A stretch of 64,000 nucleotides of DNA from Murinocardiopsis flavida (GCF_003014485.1 NZ_PYGA01000007.1:1-64000); one strand, 5' to 3'; positions 47,104 to 60,272 are shown, numbered from the stretch's first letter. The notes: generated by a model not told the origin, from the letters alone. A program made the numbers and translations.

Positions 47104-49326
47104 ATGCTCGGACGTCTCGTCACCGGCTACCCGCGCCGCATCCTCGCACTCGCGGGCCTGCTGTTCCTCGCCCTCGGCGTCGCGGCGGCCGGCGCCATGG
47201 AGGCGCTGTCCCTGAACCGCTACGAAGGGGTCGGCTCCGAGTCCGCCCAGGCGAGGGAGCTCCTGGCCGACCGCTTCGACACCGGCAGCGCCAACATCGC
47301 CGTCCTCGTCACCGCGTCGGACGGGACCGTGGACGACGCCGACGTCGCCGACGCCGGAGCGGCCCTCGCACGCGACCTCGCCGCCCACCCCGGTGTCGGC
47401 GACACCTGGTCCTACTGGAGCCCCGACGCGCCCGCCACCCTCGCCAGCGAGGACCGCAGGCACGCCCTTGTCATGGCCTGGGCGCCCGGCGACGCCGACC
47501 ACGTCCGGCGCGAGCTGCTGCCCGGCATCGAGGCCGACGTCGTGCGGCCCGCGTCGCAGGGCCCCGTGGAGCTGCGGCTCGGCGGCGGCGACAACGTCTT
47601 CCGCGCCGTCGCCGAACAGGCGCGGACCGACTTCATCCGCGCCGAGATGGTCATCCTGCCGCTGGTCGCGCTGCTGCTCTGGGCGGTGTACCGGCGCATC
47701 GCCCCCGCCCTCGCGACGCTCGCCGTCGGCGTGTTCTCCGTTGTCGCCAGCCTGGCGGCGCTGCGCGCGGTCGCCGCGTTCACCGACGTGTCGACCTTCG
47801 CGTCCAACATCGCGCTGGTCATGGGGATCGGCCTGGGGGTCGACTACGGCCTGTTCATGACCTACCGCTTCCGCGAGGAGCTCGCCGCCGGCCGGACGGT
47901 GCCCGACGCGGTCCGCCGCGCGACGGCCGGCGCCGGGCGCACCGTCGTCTTCAGCGGCGCGACCGTCGCCGCCTCCCTCGCGTCGCTGCTGGTGTTCCCC
48001 TCCGCGTTCCTGTCGTCCTTCGCCTACGCCGGGATCGCCGTGGTGGTCACCGCCGTCATCGGCGCCACCGTCGTGCTGCCCGCCTGGCTGCTGCTCCTCG
48101 GCCACCGCGCTGCCCGCCGCAACGGCGCCGCCCCCGCCGCCACCGGGTTCTGGTACCGGACGGCGGCCACCGCGATGCGCCGCCCACTGCTCACCGGCGG
48201 CCTCGGCATGGCCGTCCTGCTGCTGCTCGGCGCGCCGGCACTCGGCATCGACTTCGGCTCGCCCGACGACCGGCTGCTGCGCTCCGACCAGCCCGTGCGC
48301 GCCATGTACGACACCGTCCGCGCCGACTTCGCGACGGAGGAGGCCGACGCCGTCCAGGTCGTGGCGCCCACCACCGGCCCCGACGAGGTCGCCGGGTACG
48401 CCGCGCGGCTGTCGGAGCTGGACGGGGTGCTGCGCGTCGACTCCGCCGCCGGGGCCTTCGCCGACGGCGTGCGGGCCGGACCGGCCGGGCCCGGCGGCCC
48501 GGAGCGCTTCACCGCGACCTCCGGCGGGCCCGGCACCCGGCTGTCCGTCCTGCCCGACGGCGACCGCCTCGGACAGGACGCCGGCGGGCTCGTCGCCGAG
48601 GTGCGCGCCGCCCCGGGCCCCGACGGCGTGCTCGTCGGCGGCTACCCCGCCGACCTCGCCGACTACCGCACCGAGGTCATCGACCGGCTGCCGCTGGTCG
48701 GCGCGATCATCCTCGGCGTGACGTTCGTGGTGCTGTTCCTGCTGACCGGGTCGGTCCTCGCCCCGCTCAAGGCGTCGGTGCTGAACCTGCTGTCGATGTC
48801 CGTCATGTTCGGGGTCCTGGTGTGGGGCTTCCAGGACGGCAACCTGGCCGGCCTGCTGGGATTCACCCCGACGGGGACCATCGAGCCGAGCATCCCGCTG
48901 CTGATGTTCTGCATCGCCTACGGGCTGTCGATGGACTACGAGGTCTTCCTGCTCGCCCGGATCAAGGAGGACTACGACCGCACCGGCGACCCGATCGGCT
49001 CGGTGCCGCGCGGAATCGGCCGCTCCGCGCCGCTGGTCACGGCGGCCGCGCTCATCCTCGCCGCGTCATTCGCCGTGTACGTCTCCAGCGAGGTGACGTT
49101 CCTCCAGCAGATGGGCATCGGCATGGCCCTGACGGTGCTGGTCGACGCCACCGTCATCCGCGGGCTGCTGGTCCCGGCGCTCATGCGGCTGGCCGGCCGC
49201 GCCAACTGGTGGGCGCCCGCCCCGCTGCGGCGGCTGCACGCGCGCATCGGCGTCGGCGAGGACGCCGGCCCGCCGCCGCCCGGCCCCGCGTCCACCCCGC
49301 CGCAGCGGGCGGCCGCGGGACGCTGA
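47104..49326 (+). CDS. MMPL-family (RND) transporter
   Basis: A 740-residue exporter with the MMPL layout: TM1 (LALAGLLFLALGVAAAG), a large extracytoplasmic loop, TM2-6 (from about residue 175), a second loop and TM7-12. The proton-relay motifs are GIGLGVDYGLFMTYRFREEL and AYGLSMDYEVFLLARIKEDY, both with the essential Asp-Tyr pairs. Shorter than mycobacterial MmpL proteins and without a periplasmic partner in the locus. Regulated by the divergent TetR; substrate unknown (lipid or drug). The GGAGGG site precedes the ATG at 47104. Confidence 0.93.
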   Translation: MLGRLVTGYPRRILALAGLLFLALGVAAAGAMEALSLNRYEGVGSESAQARELLADRFDTGSANIAVLVTASDGTVDDADVADAGAALARDLAAHPGVGDTWSYWSPDAPATLASEDRRHALVMAWAPGDADHVRRELLPGIEADVVRPASQGPVELRLGGGDNVFRAVAEQARTDFIRAEMVILPLVALLLWAVYRRIAPALATLAVGVFSVVASLAALRAVAAFTDVSTFASNIALVMGIGLGVDYGLFMTYRFREELAAGRTVPDAVRRATAGAGRTVVFSGATVAASLASLLVFPSAFLSSFAYAGIAVVVTAVIGATVVLPAWLLLLGHRAARRNGAAPAATGFWYRTAATAMRRPLLTGGLGMAVLLLLGAPALGIDFGSPDDRLLRSDQPVRAMYDTVRADFATEEADAVQVVAPTTGPDEVAGYAARLSELDGVLRVDSAAGAFADGVRAGPAGPGGPERFTATSGGPGTRLSVLPDGDRLGQDAGGLVAEVRAAPGPDGVLVGGYPADLADYRTEVIDRLPLVGAIILGVTFVVLFLLTGSVLAPLKASVLNLLSMSVMFGVLVWGFQDGNLAGLLGFTPTGTIEPSIPLLMFCIAYGLSMDYEVFLLARIKEDYDRTGDPIGSVPRGIGRSAPLVTAAALILAASFAVYVSSEVTFLQQMGIGMALTVLVDATVIRGLLVPALMRLAGRANWWAPAPLRRLHARIGVGEDAGPPPPGPASTPPQRAAAGR

Positions 49327-49332
49327 CCGCAC

Positions 49333-49367
49333 GAGGGGGGCGGGCCCGAAGCGGGCCCGCCCCCCTC
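49333..49367. terminator. bidirectional terminator between MMPL and aspS genes
   Basis: A perfect 16-bp GC stem (49333-49348 with 49352-49367) with a 3-nt loop lies between the convergent stops at 49326 and 49396. Confidence 0.8.
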
Positions 49368-49395
49368 TGTCGCGCGCTGCTACTGCTTCTCGTCC

Positions 49396-51165
49396 TCAGG
49401 CCTTCTTGTCCTCGGGCGGCAGCTGCACGCGGATGTGGACGTCGCGCAGCTGGGCGTCCGACACCGCCGACGGCGCGCCCATCATGAGGTCCTGGGCATT
49501 CTGGTTCAGCGGGAACGCGATGGTCTCGCGGATGTTGGGCTCGTCGGCGAGGAGCATCACGATGCGGTCGACGCCCGGCGCGATGCCGCCGTGCGGCGGG
49601 GCGCCGAACTTCAGCGCCCGCAGCATGCCGCCGAACTCGGCCTCCACGACCTCCTTGGGGTACCCGGCGATCTCGAACGCCCGGTACATGATCTCCGGGG
49701 AGTGGTTCCGGATCGCGCCGGACGACAGCTCGATGCCGTTGCACACGATGTCGTACTGCCAGGCCAGGATGTCGAGCGGGTCCTTGGACTCCAGCGCCTC
49801 CATGCCGCCCTGCGGCATGGAGAACGGGTTGTGGCTGAACGCCACCTCGCCGTCGTCGGTCAGCTCGAACATCGGGAAGTCGACGATCCAGCAGAACCGG
49901 AACGCGTTGTCCTCGAACATCCCGGCGCGCCGGCCGACCTCGACCCGCACCGGGGCCATGATGCGGTTGATCTCGGCGTCGTCCTCCGCTGCGCAGAAGA
50001 ACACGCCGTCGCCGGGGGCCGCGCCCACGGCGGCGAGCAGCTCGTCGGCGATCTCACCGATGAACTTGGCGATGGGGCCGGCGAGCTCCCCGTCGTCGCC
50101 GACCTTCACCCAGGCCAGGCCCTTGGCGCCCTGTTCGACCGCGTAGTCGCCGACGCCGTCGAAGAACTTGCGGGGCTGCGCCCCCGCTCCGGGCACCGCC
50201 AGGGCGCGCACCCTCTTGCCGGCGAACGCCTTGAAGTCGGTGCGGGCGAACAGGTCGGTGACCTCGTGCATCCGCAGCGGCACCCGGAGGTCGGGCTTGT
50301 CGGTGCCGTACCAGGCGAGGGAGTCGAGGTAGGCGATGCGCGGGTACGGCGAGGTGACCTCGCGGCCCGGGGCGAACTCCTTGAACAGGCCCGTCATCAT
50401 GGTCTCGATGACGTCGAACACCTCGTCCTGCTCCACGAAGCTCATCTCGACGTCGAGCTGGTAGAACTCGCCGGGAGAGCGGTCGGCGCGGCTGTCCTCG
50501 TCGCGGAAGCACGGCGCGATCTGGAAGTAGCGGTCGAAGCCCGAGACCATCAGCAGCTGCTTGAACTGCTGCGGCGCCTGCGGCAGCGCGAAGAACCGGC
50601 CCGGGTGCAGGCGCGACGGCACCAGGAAGTCGCGGGCGCCCTCGGGGCTCGACGCGGTGAGGATCGGGGTCTGGAACTCGTTGAACCCGAGGTCGGTCAT
50701 GCGCCGCCGGATCGCGGCGACCACCTGGGAGCGCAGCATGACGTTCGCGTGCATGCGCTCGCGCCGCAGGTCGAGGAAGCGGTGGGTGAGCCGCCGCTCC
50801 TCGGAGGTGGAGTCCTCGGGGAAGATCGTGAACGGCAGCTCGGCGGCGGTGCCGAGCACCTCCAGCTCGCCGGCCTCGATCTCGATCTCGCCGGTGGGCA
50901 GGTCGGGGTTGACGTTCTCACGGGAGCGGGCGACCACGGTGCCGTCGACCCGGATGACGGTCTCCTTGGGGAGCTTGGCCAGCTGCTCGAACACCGGGGA
51001 ATCGGACCGCGCCTGCAACTGGACCAGGCCGTAGTGGTCGCGCAGGTCGACGAAGAGCAGCCCGCCGAGGTCCCGGCGGTTGTGCACCCAGCCGGACAGG
51101 CGCACCGAGGCACCGACGTCCGCGCTCGTGAGCTGACCGCAGGTATGTGTCCGAAAACGATGCAT
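49396..51165 (-). CDS. aspS: aspartyl-tRNA synthetase
   Basis: A 589-residue bacterial-type AspRS. The OB-fold anticodon domain starts [31 protein letters not shown]. The class-II core has the motif-2 segment [11 protein letters not shown] and [14 protein letters not shown]. The bacterial GAD insertion lies in the middle, and motif 3 is [17 protein letters not shown]. Full length. hisS, which often sits next to it in this neighbourhood in related species, is absent. I cannot tell from the sequence alone whether it also charges tRNA-Asn. Confidence 0.97.
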   Translation of the reverse strand: MHRFRTHTCGQLTSADVGASVRLSGWVHNRRDLGGLLFVDLRDHYGLVQLQARSDSPVFEQLAKLPKETVIRVDGTVVARSRENVNPDLPTGEIEIEAGELEVLGTAAELPFTIFPEDSTSEERRLTHRFLDLRRERMHANVMLRSQVVAAIRRRMTDLGFNEFQTPILTASSPEGARDFLVPSRLHPGRFFALPQAPQQFKQLLMVSGFDRYFQIAPCFRDEDSRADRSPGEFYQLDVEMSFVEQDEVFDVIETMMTGLFKEFAPGREVTSPYPRIAYLDSLAWYGTDKPDLRVPLRMHEVTDLFARTDFKAFAGKRVRALAVPGAGAQPRKFFDGVGDYAVEQGAKGLAWVKVGDDGELAGPIAKFIGEIADELLAAVGAAPGDGVFFCAAEDDAEINRIMAPVRVEVGRRAGMFEDNAFRFCWIVDFPMFELTDDGEVAFSHNPFSMPQGGMEALESKDPLDILAWQYDIVCNGIELSSGAIRNHSPEIMYRAFEIAGYPKEVVEAEFGGMLRALKFGAPPHGGIAPGVDRIVMLLADEPNIRETIAFPLNQNAQDLMMGAPSAVSDAQLRDVHIRVQLPPEDKKA

Positions 51166-51332
51166 GAGCTACCAAGTTCATTGAATTGCACGATTGATGA
51201 TGAAGCCCGCCGGGCGCCGGGAGCGGCCGTGCGCGGGGGCGGCGCCACGCTCACCAGGCTGGGGAAATCCTACCGCCTGCCCGGCGCCCCCACCGGCGCT
51301 GCGCCGGATCGGGCGCGATCGGCCGGGCCCGG

Positions 51333-52007
51333 TCAGAGCCCGCGCAGGAACGGGTTGCCGGTGCGCTCGGCCCCGATGGTGGTCTGCGGACCGTGGCCGG
51401 GCAGCACGACGGTGTCGTCGGAGCGGCGCAGGCAGACCCGCTCCAGGCTGCGCAGCATGGCCTCGTGGTCGCCGCCGGGGAAGTCGGTGCGCCCGATCGA
51501 CCCGGCGAACAGCAGGTCGCCCGCGAACATCACCTCGGGGCGGTCGGCCGCGGCGGGCAGGGTGAAGGTCACGGAGCCGGGCGTGTGGCCGGGCGCGTGG
51601 TCGACGGCGAGGCCGAGCCCGCCGAACGGCAGCACCTCTCCCCCGCTGAGTTCCACCAACTCGTCCGGTTCCCCGGGGTTCTCGCCGCCGAACAGCTCCG
51701 CCAGCCGGTCCGCGAGCGCGGGATCGAGCCCCTTCGCGGGGTCGGTGAGCAACTCCCGGTCGGCGGAATGGATGTGGGCCGCGATCCCGTACGCCGCGCA
51801 CACCCGGGCCGCCGACCACACGTGGTCGAAATGACCGTGGGTGAGCAGCACGGCCACCGGCGTGAGGCCGTGCTCGGCGACGAGCTTCGCGACGCCGTCG
51901 GCGGCGTCCTGGCCAGGGTCGACGACCACGCACTCGCCGCCTTCGGCGGCGGCGACCACGGAGCAGTTCGCGGCGAGCGGTCCGGCGGGGAATGCGGAGA
52001 TGAGCAC
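51333..52007 (-). CDS. metallo-beta-lactamase-fold hydrolase (glyoxalase II-like)
   Basis: A 224-residue MBL hydrolase with the complete metal set: LLTHGHFDHVWSA, APGHTPGSV and GDLLFAGSIGRTDFPGGD, plus LPGHGPQTTIG. The arrangement matches YcbL-type hydroxyacylglutathione hydrolases, which in actinobacteria may act on mycothiol conjugates (inference). GTG start at 52007. This gene is typically found between relA and hisS/aspS in actinobacteria. Confidence 0.9.
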   Translation of the reverse strand: MLISAFPAGPLAANCSVVAAAEGGECVVVDPGQDAADGVAKLVAEHGLTPVAVLLTHGHFDHVWSAARVCAAYGIAAHIHSADRELLTDPAKGLDPALADRLAELFGGENPGEPDELVELSGGEVLPFGGLGLAVDHAPGHTPGSVTFTLPAAADRPEVMFAGDLLFAGSIGRTDFPGGDHEAMLRSLERVCLRRSDDTVVLPGHGPQTTIGAERTGNPFLRGL

Positions 52008-52455
52008 GGCTGCGGGTGACCTCTCTACGATCTCGGGGACCAGGCACGACGGGGCGGCCCCGGTGCCGTGGTGCTGCCGAGCCTACCGACGCGCACGCCC
52101 GCGCGGTCCGGCCCGGACCGTTCCGATCACCTTTCGATTACCAGACGGGCCGTGGCCCTTTGCCAATCGGTCCCGCAATGTCATATTGGTCCATGCCTTG
52201 GCAGTTCAACCGAGGGTTATCAAGCCCGGCGGCGAACCCGCACGGCGCCCGCGGCAGCCAGCACGCCACGGACGGCCGGCCGGTGGATCCGCCGCTGCCG
52301 ACCGCCACAGCAAAGGTCGATATCGGCTGGTGTGAATGGATATCGTGCATAGTCACGGACCGTCGCCCCGGCCGGGCCGGCACCATCGCGTACCGCGCCG
52401 CCGCGACCGCACGGACCTGGCGTCCTCGTCAGGCTCACTACAGCAGGAGGACACG
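52008..52455. other. 448-bp divergent promoter region
   Basis: Divergent region between the MBL gene and the DUF349 gene; no gene is supported. A plausible rightward promoter is TTGCCA (52160-52165) with CATATT (52182-52187), spacing 16. GATATC-containing repeats lie at 52318-52325 and 52338-52345. The peptidyl-prolyl isomerase gene that often occupies this position in related genomes is absent. Confidence 0.4.
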
Positions 52456-53688
52456 GTGACCACGGACCCCTGGGGCCGCGTAGACGACGACGGCACGGTC
52501 TATGTGCGCACGAGCGAGGGAGAACGGGTCGTCGGGTCGTGGCAGGCCGGCGCGCCCGAGGAGGCCCTGGCGTTCTTCCACCGCAAATACGACTCCCTGC
52601 TCACCGAGGTCGAGCTGTTGGAGAAGCGGCTGAGCACCACCGACCTCTCCGCGGGGCAGGCGCTGGCGAGCATCGACAAGCTGCGCGGCCAGGTCGCCGA
52701 GGCACACGCCGTCGGCGACCTCGACGCCCTCGCCGGCCGCCTCGACGCCCTGGCCGCCCGCGCCGAAGAGCGCAAGGTCGAGCAGAAGCAGGCCCAGGAG
52801 CTGGCCCGCCACGAGGCCCGCGACATCAAGGAGCGCATCGTCGCCGAGGCCGAGCGCGTGGCCGAGGAGACCACCCACTGGAAGTCCGGCGGTGAGCGCA
52901 TGCGCCAGCTCATCGAGGAGTGGAAGGCCGCGCCGCGCGCCGACCGCGGCACCGAGCAGGCGCTGTGGAAGCGCATGTCGAGCGCCCGCAACTCGTTCTC
53001 CAAGCGCCGCAAGTCCTACTTCGCAGGGCTCGACCAGCAGCGCGAGCAGGTGCGGGTCGAGAAGGAGAAGATCGTCACCGAGGCCGAGGCCATGGCCGAC
53101 TCCACCGACTGGGGCGGCACGGCGTCGCACTACCGCGAGCTGATGCAGCAGTGGAAGTCCAGCGGCCGCGCCGACCGCGCCACCGAGGACAAGCTGTGGG
53201 CGCGGTTCAAGGCCGCGCAGGACCGGTTCTTCCAGGCCCGCAACGCGCAGTTCGCCGAGCGCGACGCCGAGCTCCGCGGCAACGCCGACGCCAAGGAAGC
53301 CATCCTTAACGAGGCCCGCGAGGCCGTCCTGCCAGTGTCCGACCTGCGGCGGGCCCGCGCCCAGCTCCGCGAGTACCAGGAGCGGTGGGACGCCGCCGGC
53401 ACGCTGCCGCGCGAGTCGCGCGACCGCCTCGAAGGGGCGTTCCGCAAGATCGAAGAGGCCGTGCGCAAGGCCGAGGAGCAGGAGTGGCAGCGCTCCAACC
53501 CCGAGGCGCGCGCCCGCGCCGAGGCCACCATCAACCAGTTGCGCGGCTCGATCGAGCAGCTCCAGACCAAGCTCGACAAGGCGCGCGACGCCGGCAACGA
53601 CCGCGGTGCCCGCGAGGCCGAGGACGCCATCGAGGCCCGCCGCGCCTGGTTGAACGAGGCCGAGAAGGCACTGGAGGAAATGCGCTGA
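52456..53688 (+). CDS. DUF349 domain protein
   Basis: A 410-residue, highly charged, mostly helical protein made of repeated DUF349 units; WKAAPRADRGTEQALWKR and WKSSGRADRATEDKLWARF are two copies of the same motif, with a third more divergent near residue 300. Long coiled coils occupy the ends. GTG at 52456 lies five bases after AGGAGG. The family is common next to relA in actinobacteria. Function unknown; a nucleic-acid-binding or structural role is possible. Confidence 0.85.
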   Translation: MTTDPWGRVDDDGTVYVRTSEGERVVGSWQAGAPEEALAFFHRKYDSLLTEVELLEKRLSTTDLSAGQALASIDKLRGQVAEAHAVGDLDALAGRLDALAARAEERKVEQKQAQELARHEARDIKERIVAEAERVAEETTHWKSGGERMRQLIEEWKAAPRADRGTEQALWKRMSSARNSFSKRRKSYFAGLDQQREQVRVEKEKIVTEAEAMADSTDWGGTASHYRELMQQWKSSGRADRATEDKLWARFKAAQDRFFQARNAQFAERDAELRGNADAKEAILNEAREAVLPVSDLRRARAQLREYQERWDAAGTLPRESRDRLEGAFRKIEEAVRKAEEQEWQRSNPEARARAEATINQLRGSIEQLQTKLDKARDAGNDRGAREAEDAIEARRAWLNEAEKALEEMR

Positions 53689-53727
53689 CCCCCGCCGCGG
53701 CCCGTCGGGGCCGGCGGCGGGTGCCCG

Positions 53728-53757
53728 TGCCGCACGTCCGCGCGCGGGCGTGCGGCA
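53728..53757. terminator. bidirectional terminator between DUF349 and relA
   Basis: A 9-bp outer stem (53728-53736 with 53749-53757) with further pairing inside lies between convergent stops at 53688 and 53762. Confidence 0.65.
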
Positions 53758-53761
53758 GGGG

Positions 53762-56242
<2,481 letters not shown>

Positions 56243-56384
56243 GCACGAAACCTTCCGCCGGAGAATAGCCGCCGCATCCGCAGCCGCCAACGCCTTCAGG
56301 CCGGTCCGGATTCCAGTCTAACCGGCACCGAATACGACAAATCGGCTGGTCATCGACTGTTGCGGCGTGATGGGCCCCGACGGC

Positions 56385-56918
56385 TCAGACCGTTGTCAGT
56401 GCGCGCAGCGGCACATCGGTGAGCCTGTCGCGGCCATTGAGGAACGCGAGTTCCATCACGACCGAGAATCCCACGACCGTACCACCCGCCTCGCGGACGA
56501 GATCGGCGGCGGCGCGCGCCGTACCCCCGGTGGCGAGGACGTCGTCGACGATGAGCACGCGGGCACCAGGGGTGAACGCGTCGGCGTGCACCTCGACGGT
56601 CGCCGACCCGTACTCCAGATCATAGGTGCGCCGCAGCGTCCGCGCGGGGAGTTTGCCGACTTTGCGGATCGGCACGAACGCCGCGCCGAGCGCCAGCGCG
56701 ACCGGGGCGGCGAACACGAACCCCCGCGCCTCCAGACCCGCGACGGCGTCGATCGGGCCGTACCCGTCGCCGAGGGCGTCCACGACCGCGCGGAAGGCGT
56801 CGACATCACCCAGTAGCGGGGTGATGTCCTTGAACACCACCCCTGGCTCGGGGAAGTCGGCGACGTCGCGGACGCGCTTCTCGATGAGCGCCTTCAGGTC
56901 GGAGGTCTCGGGGGTCAT
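56385..56918 (-). CDS. apt: adenine phosphoribosyltransferase
   Basis: A 177-residue PRTase that makes AMP from adenine and PRPP. Marks: FPEPGVVFKDITPLLGD, GLEARGFVFAAPVAL, and the PRPP loop VLIVDDVLATGGTARAA. ATG at 56918; upstream in-frame codons extend into non-conserved sequence. Position next to relA is conserved in actinobacteria; the usual secF neighbour is absent here. Confidence 0.95.
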   Translation of the reverse strand: MTPETSDLKALIEKRVRDVADFPEPGVVFKDITPLLGDVDAFRAVVDALGDGYGPIDAVAGLEARGFVFAAPVALALGAAFVPIRKVGKLPARTLRRTYDLEYGSATVEVHADAFTPGARVLIVDDVLATGGTARAAADLVREAGGTVVGFSVVMELAFLNGRDRLTDVPLRALTTV

Positions 56919-57035
56919 AGTCCAGTTCTCTTGCTCGGTCGTCTTGAGCCACGCCGATCTTGATGAACCTGTTCTCTCAACCATGAGGTCGACTTTCAGC
57001 GTTGGGGGTCGGGGGCCGGTGGTCAAGCGACGGGA

Positions 57036-57081
57036 TGTGCGTCGGCCGTCGCTGCTGTGCAGCAGCGACGGCCGACGCACA
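57036..57081. repeat. 46-bp near-perfect palindrome between apt and yajC
   Basis: 22-bp arms (57036-57057 and 57060-57081) are exact reverse complements around a 2-bp centre. It lies in the 230-bp gap between yajC and apt. It could form a very stable cruciform or RNA hairpin; no T tract follows on either strand. Confidence 0.85.
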
Positions 57082-57148
57082 CCGCCCCGATGACAGCACG
57101 ACCCCCACCCACCACAACGACTACGGAACAACCGAAAGCTCACTTCCC

Positions 57149-57577
57149 CTACGGGCGGGGGTCGTTGTCGCCCTTGCCGGGGTCGTCGCCGTCGGACCGC
57201 TGGGTCGGGAAGTCGGGGCGGTCCTCGACCGGGGTGTCGCTGTAGTCGGGCTCGGCGCCGGCGCCGGGCTCCGGCGGAGTGAGGACGTCGCGGATGCCCG
57301 CCTTGAGCATCTTGATGCGGGTACCGGGCGAGATCTCCAGCTCAACGGTGTCGTCGTCGACGGAGGTGACGGTGCCGAAGATGCCGGCGTGGGTCATCAC
57401 CTCGTTGCCGATGCCGAGGCTGCTCTGCATCTGCGAGTCGCGCTGGCGGCGCTTCTGCTGCGGCCTCAGCAACAGGAAGTAGAAGACCACCGCCACGAGC
57501 AGGAAGGGGAAGATCATGCCGAGCAGACCGCCACCGTCGTTGGACTGGGCTTCTGCTGCGAGTTCAATGCCCTGCAC
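57149..57577 (-). CDS. yajC: preprotein translocase subunit YajC
   Basis: A 142-residue YajC with one N-terminal transmembrane helix (LLGMIFPFLLVAVVFYFLLL) followed by RPQQKRRQ and the conserved beta domain with LGIGNEVMTHAGIFGTV and VELEISPGTRIKMLKAGI. The C-terminal Pro/Asp-rich tail is actinobacterial. GTG start at 57577. Normally followed by secD and secF; here neither is present before apt. Confidence 0.92.
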   Translation of the reverse strand: MQGIELAAEAQSNDGGGLLGMIFPFLLVAVVFYFLLLRPQQKRRQRDSQMQSSLGIGNEVMTHAGIFGTVTSVDDDTVELEISPGTRIKMLKAGIRDVLTPPEPGAGAEPDYSDTPVEDRPDFPTQRSDGDDPGKGDNDPRP

Positions 57578-57806
57578 GGGGGCGTCCTTTCCGTATGGAT
57601 CACAAGTGCGCGAGTGCTGCCGAGAGCGCTCAGCGCGGGACTCCCGGGAAACGGGTCCCGCGGGCCTCCCGCCGACCGGTGGAACCGGCGGCACGAGGGG
57701 CGGCACTCTCCGCTCTAACGAGCGGGGCGGCCGCCATGTTCCCCGGGGTCAGCTTACGCTGACCCCGCGTACGGTCGGCCTGCCGGAGTGGTGCCGAGCT
57801 AACGGT

Positions 57807-58898
57807 TCAGTGCCGATCCGGTCCCCGGGACGGCGGGCCCGGCGGTTCGGGGACCGCCGATTCCACGGGGGCCATCGCCCCATAGACCGCGTCGGGCGGC
57901 GGCACCAGGCCCATGTGCGTCCACGCCTCCGGGGTCGCCACCCGCCCGCGCGGGGTGCGGGCGATGAAGCCGGAGCGGACCAGGAACGGTTCGGCGACCA
58001 CCTCGACCGTCTCGGGCTCCTCCCCCACCGAGACCGCCAGGGTGGACAGGCCGACGGGTCCGCCGCGGAAGCTCTTCAGCAGCGCGCGCAGGACGGCGCG
58101 GTCGAGCCGGTCGAGGCCCTCCTCGTCGACCTCGTAGAGCGTGAGGGCGGCGCGCGCGGTGTCGATCCCGAGCCGCCCGTCGCCGCGCACCTCGGCGTAG
58201 TCGCGGACCCGGCGCAGCAGGCGGTTGGCGATGCGGGGGGTGCCGCGCGAGCGCCCGGCGACCTCCTCGGCCGCTTCGCGGGTGAGCTCGACGCCGAGCA
58301 GCCCGGCCGAGCGGTTCAGGATCCGTTCCAGCTCCTCGGGCCGGTAGAAGTCCATGTGCGCGGTGAACCCGAACCGGTCGCGCAGCGGGGCAGGCAGCAT
58401 GCCCGCCCTGGTGGTGGCGCCGACGAGGGTGAACGGGGCGATGTCGAGCGGGATGGCGGTGGCCCCGGGGCCCTTGCCGACCACGACGTCGACCCGGAAA
58501 TCCTCCATGGCGACGTACAGCATCTCCTCGGCCGGCCGTGCCATGCGGTGGATCTCGTCGAGGAACAGCACCTCCCCCTCGTGCAGCGTCGACAGCACCG
58601 CGGCGAGGTCGCCGGACCGCTCGATGGCGGGGCCGGAGGTGATGCGCAGCGGAGCGCCCAGCTCGGCGGCGATGATCATGGCCAGGGTGGTCTTGCCCAG
58701 ACCCGGGCCGCCGGACATCAGGACGTGGTCGGGCGCGCGCCCGCGCCGCATGGCGCTGCGCAGCACCAGCGACAGCTGTTCGCGGACCCGTTCCTGGCCG
58801 ACGAAGTCGTCCAGGTTCTTGGGCCGGAGCGCGCTCTCGATGACGCGCTCGTCCACCTCGGCCTCCGGCGACACCAGGTCGCGGTCGTGCTCGCCCAT
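57807..58898 (-). CDS. ruvB: Holliday junction branch migration ATPase RuvB
   Basis: A 363-residue AAA+ motor. [18 protein letters not shown], Walker [10 protein letters not shown], Walker [10 protein letters not shown], sensor 1 [10 protein letters not shown], the Arg finger in PLRDRFGF and the C-terminal winged helix with [15 protein letters not shown] are all visible. Follows ruvA by 20 bp. Confidence 0.97.
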   Translation of the reverse strand: MGEHDRDLVSPEAEVDERVIESALRPKNLDDFVGQERVREQLSLVLRSAMRRGRAPDHVLMSGGPGLGKTTLAMIIAAELGAPLRITSGPAIERSGDLAAVLSTLHEGEVLFLDEIHRMARPAEEMLYVAMEDFRVDVVVGKGPGATAIPLDIAPFTLVGATTRAGMLPAPLRDRFGFTAHMDFYRPEELERILNRSAGLLGVELTREAAEEVAGRSRGTPRIANRLLRRVRDYAEVRGDGRLGIDTARAALTLYEVDEEGLDRLDRAVLRALLKSFRGGPVGLSTLAVSVGEEPETVEVVAEPFLVRSGFIARTPRGRVATPEAWTHMGLVPPPDAVYGAMAPVESAVPEPPGPPSRGPDRH

Positions 58899-58918
58899 CG
58901 GGGCCCCTCCCTCCGGTT

Positions 58919-59551
58919 TCAGGCCCGGCTCAGCTTGCGCAGGGCGCTGCGCAGCAGCCCGGCGACGTCGGGCTGGTCGCCGGCCTCGTCGGCGACGGCC
59001 GCCGCGGCGGCCTCGGCGTCCTTACCCGACCAGCCGAGGTTGACCAGCCCGTTGACGACCTGCGGGCGCCAGGCGGCGTCGGCCGCCGACACGGCCGCGG
59101 TGCCGGCGCCGGTTCCGCCGCCGGTGCCGAGGACGTCGTCGCCCTCCAACGGGGCCCCCAGTTTGTCGCGCAATTCCAGCACGATGCGCTGGGCGCCCTT
59201 CTTGCCGATGCCGGGGACGCGGGTGAGCGCCGCGGTGTCCTCGGCGGCGACGGCCATGCGCAGCGTGTTGGGGGTGTGCACGGCCAGCATCGCCAGCGCC
59301 ACGCGCGGGCCGACCCCGCTGGCGGACTGCGCCCGCTCGAAGACGTCGCGCTCGTCGTCGTCGGCGAACCCGAACAGCGTCAGCGAGTCCTCGCGGACCA
59401 CCAGGGATGTGGCGACGGTCGCGGTCTCGCCGACGCGCAGCGCCGCGAGGGTCGCCGGTGTGCACTGCACGCTCATACCGACACCGCCGACGTCGATGAC
59501 TGCCACCGCTGCGCCGCGGGACGCGACCCGCCCGGTCAGGAATGCGATCAC
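58919..59551 (-). CDS. ruvA: Holliday junction DNA-binding protein RuvA
   Basis: A 210-residue RuvA. OB fold at the N-terminus ([12 protein letters not shown]), helix-hairpin-helix motifs ([12 protein letters not shown] and [20 protein letters not shown]), a Gly/Ala linker, and domain III at the C-terminus that binds RuvB ([15 protein letters not shown]). GTG at 59551. Confidence 0.95.
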   Translation of the reverse strand: MIAFLTGRVASRGAAVAVIDVGGVGMSVQCTPATLAALRVGETATVATSLVVREDSLTLFGFADDDERDVFERAQSASGVGPRVALAMLAVHTPNTLRMAVAAEDTAALTRVPGIGKKGAQRIVLELRDKLGAPLEGDDVLGTGGGTGAGTAAVSAADAAWRPQVVNGLVNLGWSGKDAEAAAAAVADEAGDQPDVAGLLRSALRKLSRA

Positions 59552-59585
59552 GAACCCACTACCTTCTCTGTCGTCCCCACCGGGA

Positions 59586-60134
59586 TCACCGGTCGCGCGC
59601 GCGGCGCGCCAACTCGACCTTGCGGGCGAACTCCTGCTTGGCGTTCGCGATGCGGGACTGGGCGCCGCCCCGCCAGATCTGGCAAATGGCGAGGGCCACC
59701 GCGTCGGCGGCGTCGGCGGGGCGCGGCGGGCCGTCGAGCTTCAGCAGCCGCGCGACCATCATCCCCACCTGGGCCTTGTCGGCGCGCCCGCTGCCCGTGA
59801 CGGCGGCCTTCACCTCGCTCGGCGTGTGCAGGGCGACCGGCAGGCCGCGCCGCGCCGCGCAGGTGATGGCGACCGCGCCGGCCTGCGCGGTGCCCATGAC
59901 CGTGGCGACGTTGTGCTGGGCGAAGACCCGCTCGACGGCGACCGCTTCGGGGCGGTGGTCGTCGAGCCACGCCTCGACGCCCCGTTCGATGCCCAGCAGG
60001 CGCGCGGCAAGGTCCTCCTCCGGGGATGTGCGGATGGCGCCCGCACCGACCAGGGCGAGCGGCGTACCGATGGAACCGTCGACCACACCGACACCGCATC
60101 TGGTCAGACCGGGGTCGATCCCCAGAACCCGCAC
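59586..60134 (-). CDS. ruvC: crossover junction endonuclease RuvC
   Basis: A 182-residue resolvase. The four catalytic acids are in [21 protein letters not shown] and [10 protein letters not shown], with the basic stretch [20 protein letters not shown]. The GTG at 60134 (seven bases after GGGGAG) gives the usual start RVLGIDPG. Order yebC, ruvC, ruvA, ruvB, yajC as in other actinobacteria. Confidence 0.95.
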   Translation of the reverse strand: MRVLGIDPGLTRCGVGVVDGSIGTPLALVGAGAIRTSPEEDLAARLLGIERGVEAWLDDHRPEAVAVERVFAQHNVATVMGTAQAGAVAITCAARRGLPVALHTPSEVKAAVTGSGRADKAQVGMMVARLLKLDGPPRPADAADAVALAICQIWRGGAQSRIANAKQEFARKVELARRARDR

Positions 60135-60272
60135 TCCTCGGCTCCCCTCGCCGCACACCGCCACGCACCTCGAACGTCCGTTCGCAGAGCCTACCGGGCG
60201 GCGCCGTCACGGCGGGCGGGGTGTGCACCGCCGCGTGTCCCGAAGGTGCCGAGGCCGCCGCGGGCATACGGA

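Noticed and set aside
57036-57081. Insertion-sequence end
   Set aside because: No transposase, target duplication or second copy is visible in the window; kept only as a palindrome.
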